6,348 nucleotides of DNA from an uncultured Collinsella sp. (GTDB lineage Bacteria > Actinomycetota > Coriobacteriia > Coriobacteriales > Coriobacteriaceae), in contig CABQMF010000070.1 in NCBI GenBank assembly GCA_902465265.1, positions 1 to 6,348 on the forward strand. Direction: 5' to 3'. Shown piece by piece: positions 4,741 to 6,348 of this stretch; the first letter of the stretch is position 1; each line of letters opens with the position of its first letter. The notes under the pieces are model-generated. The model searched no databases, was not told the origin of the DNA, and saw only the letters and a program-made list of their open reading frames with translations. A program made the translations under genes and the position numbers.

Positions 4741-6348
4741 CTATTTGGCCAGCTCCTGAACGATCCAGTCAATTGCACCTTCGGGATCGTTGGTAAGGTC
4801 GATATACTCCTTGCCCCTTGTGGTGAGCAGTTTAATTCCAAGGCGATCGGTATCGGCCTTCATAGCGTCATAGTACATGCGTGCCTGGGGCGCCAGAACA
4901 ATCACGTTGTACTGATCCATCGTCTCATAGTGGCTTCCGTACGCACCGGACTGAGAAACCAGATCGATACCCTTAGCAGCGGCACCTTCGCGAAGAGCAT
5001 TTGCCAAGAGAGTCGAAGTGCCGGCACCCTGGCAAAGCACAAGCACGCGGATCTGCTCCGCCTTGTCCTTTACCGCCTCGAGAGCTTTTGCGACATTTTC
5101 CTGTGCGGCAATAGCATCTGCATCCGAGTTTCCTGCAGTCTCCTTTGCAGACTCTTCCAAACAAAGCTGATGGTCATACGCCTTGCAGAACGGATAGTAA
5201 ATCACAAAGTCAACGACCAACAGCACTGCCATCAATACGAGAGAACGCAGATCGAGACCCGTGGTGAGGAACGCACCAATTGGGCCGGGAAGCGCCCACG
5301 GCATGGTATACATGGGGGCGTTCATTCCAATGACGTCAATGAAAAATTTACCGATAATGGCGTTGACCATAGGAGCCACTAGGAAGGGCACGAACATATA
5401 GGGATTGAGAACAATCGGCATACCGAAGATAACGGGCTCGTTAACTCCAAAAATCACCGGGATAATCGATGCCTTGCCCATGGCTTTAAGCTGCTTGGAG
5501 CGCATAAACATGATCAGGATAATAGGAACGATGAACGTGCAGCCAGAACCGCCCAGACCGCCGATGAAGCTTGTAAAGTCCTGCGTGAGAGCAATTGACG
5601 GGTGTCCACCTGCTTGGAAGACCTCAAGATTGGTAACGGTATTGCCGTAGAGCGCAGCATTGATCGGACTCATGACAACCGAAGCACCGTGGATACCCAT
5701 AAATTGGAAAAGTGCGACCGCGCCTTCGATAAGCGCCATGCCAGGATAGGTGTCGACCGCGGAGAACAGCGGCGAGATGAGAGCGGATACCAAATTGGCG
5801 AACGGCACAGCAAGCAGCTTGCGGCTCGCAAGATCGATAAAAGCGCACGCAAGGATCGAAAACCCAAATGCAAAGATATCGCGAAAACTCTGCGCAATAG
5901 AGCCAGGGACCTCTTTGGGAAGCTTGATCGTCACATTATGGCTAATGCACACCTTATAGATATTAACGGTCAAGAATGCGGCTACGAACGCAGCGAGAAA
6001 ACCCTTGGTTCCCATATAGCCGGTTTCAAAAACAGATGTATCTGCTCCGCCAATCGAGACAACATCGTTCGTCACCGATAGCAAGAGCATGCCGCACATG
6101 GCACAAACCATGCACGAGGTGGGGTTGAGAGATTTACCCGAAGGCATGCGACGGTTCATCGACATGGCAAGTGAGCTCGCCGTGGTGCCGGCCACCATAA
6201 TGCCAAGAAGTCCCATGGTATATGCATAGATTTTATTGAAGAAATCCAGCACCTCAGACGGAAGCGTGATGCCTACATAGGCAGGGAGCGTCGAAAGAAG
6301 AAGGAACAGGCTCGAGAACAGCACAATTGGCATATTCGAGAGAAAGCC
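4741..6348 (-). CDS. PTS lactose/cellobiose-family EIICB permease, 5' end outside the window
   Basis: This membrane PTS transporter is a paralogue of the lacE product. The frame is open to the last base, and the first visible residues (GFLSNMPIV) align with residues 30-38 of the LacE above (GFLGCMPIV). About 29 N-terminal residues are therefore missing, and the internal ATG at 6333 is not the true start. The visible 535 residues hold an EIIC domain with the conserved His (MGIHG, codon 5689-5691) and Glu (NEP, codon 5437-5439). After a linker about 30 residues shorter than in LacE comes an EIIB domain with the phosphocysteine (VLCQGAGTS, codon 5032-5034). The C-terminal region shares MKADTDRLGIKLL and RGKEYIDLT with LacE. 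The sugar is uncertain: lactose, cellobiose or another beta-glycoside are all possible, and no partner hydrolase or EIIA is visible. A sampled line is 50% GC against 65% in lacG, hinting at a different history. A strong terminator follows the gene. Confidence 0.9.
   Translation of the reverse strand, partial: GFLSNMPIVLFSSLFLLLSTLPAYVGITLPSEVLDFFNKIYAYTMGLLGIMVAGTTASSLAMSMNRRMPSGKSLNPTSCMVCAMCGMLLLSVTNDVVSIGGADTSVFETGYMGTKGFLAAFVAAFLTVNIYKVCISHNVTIKLPKEVPGSIAQSFRDIFAFGFSILACAFIDLASRKLLAVPFANLVSALISPLFSAVDTYPGMALIEGAVALFQFMGIHGASVVMSPINAALYGNTVTNLEVFQAGGHPSIALTQDFTSFIGGLGGSGCTFIVPIILIMFMRSKQLKAMGKASIIPVIFGVNEPVIFGMPIVLNPYMFVPFLVAPMVNAIIGKFFIDVIGMNAPMYTMPWALPGPIGAFLTTGLDLRSLVLMAVLLVVDFVIYYPFCKAYDHQLCLEESAKETAGNSDADAIAAQENVAKALEAVKDKAEQIRVLVLCQGAGTSTLLANALREGAAAKGIDLVSQSGAYGSHYETMDQYNVIVLAPQARMYYDAMKADTDRLGIKLLTTRGKEYIDLTNDPEGAIDWIVQELAK

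Noticed and set aside
4570..5382. Open frame on the + strand, 270 aa, starting with TTG
   Set aside because: Most of it is antisense to the EIIB part of the right-hand PTS gene and it runs through that gene's terminator. No ribosome binding site or family pattern.
5602..6081. Open frame on the + strand, 159 aa
   Set aside because: Antisense to the EIIC domain of the right-hand gene, with a charged, unstructured composition typical of a shadow frame.

Overview
The window looks like accessory carbohydrate-uptake DNA from a Gram-positive gut bacterium. GC is moderately high: about 52-55% in sampled lines of lacE, 65% in a sampled line of lacG, and about 50% on the right side. Strong AGGAGG-type ribosome binding sites, lactic-acid-bacterium-like lac-PTS genes and a short palindromic intergenic repeat suggest a coriobacterium such as Collinsella. 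That assignment is inference from style, not from a marker gene.

Left half (166-3507, + strand): a two-gene lactose phosphotransferase unit. lacE encodes a fused EIICB lactose permease. After a 75-nt gap holding a hairpin comes lacG, a GH1 6-phospho-beta-galactosidase that carries the residues diagnostic for a galactose-6-phosphate rather than glucose-6-phosphate substrate. A textbook intrinsic terminator closes the unit. LacE would import lactose as lactose-6-phosphate, and LacG would split it to galactose-6-phosphate and glucose. The EIIA protein (LacF), a regulator and the tagatose-6-phosphate enzymes are not in the window.

Middle (3518-3752): three tandem copies of an imperfect palindrome with a period of exactly 80 bp. 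Each copy has 15-nt arms around a 25-nt centre. This is the least explained structure here. Directly after it (3819-4380, + strand) is a type II toxin-antitoxin pair: a Phd/YefM-like antitoxin overlapping a RelE/ParE-like toxin by 11 nt.

Right half: about 360 bp without a convincing gene (4381-4740) holds two inverted repeats and ends in a strong terminator. That terminator serves a second lactose-family EIICB gene on the - strand (4741 to the window end, 5' end cut off). It is a clear paralogue of LacE with a shorter linker and lower GC. The two PTS genes are convergent, with the repeat array and the toxin-antitoxin pair between them.

Most of the window is ordinary. The palindromic array, the convergent EIICB paralogues and the small structures in the gap are the points worth checking.
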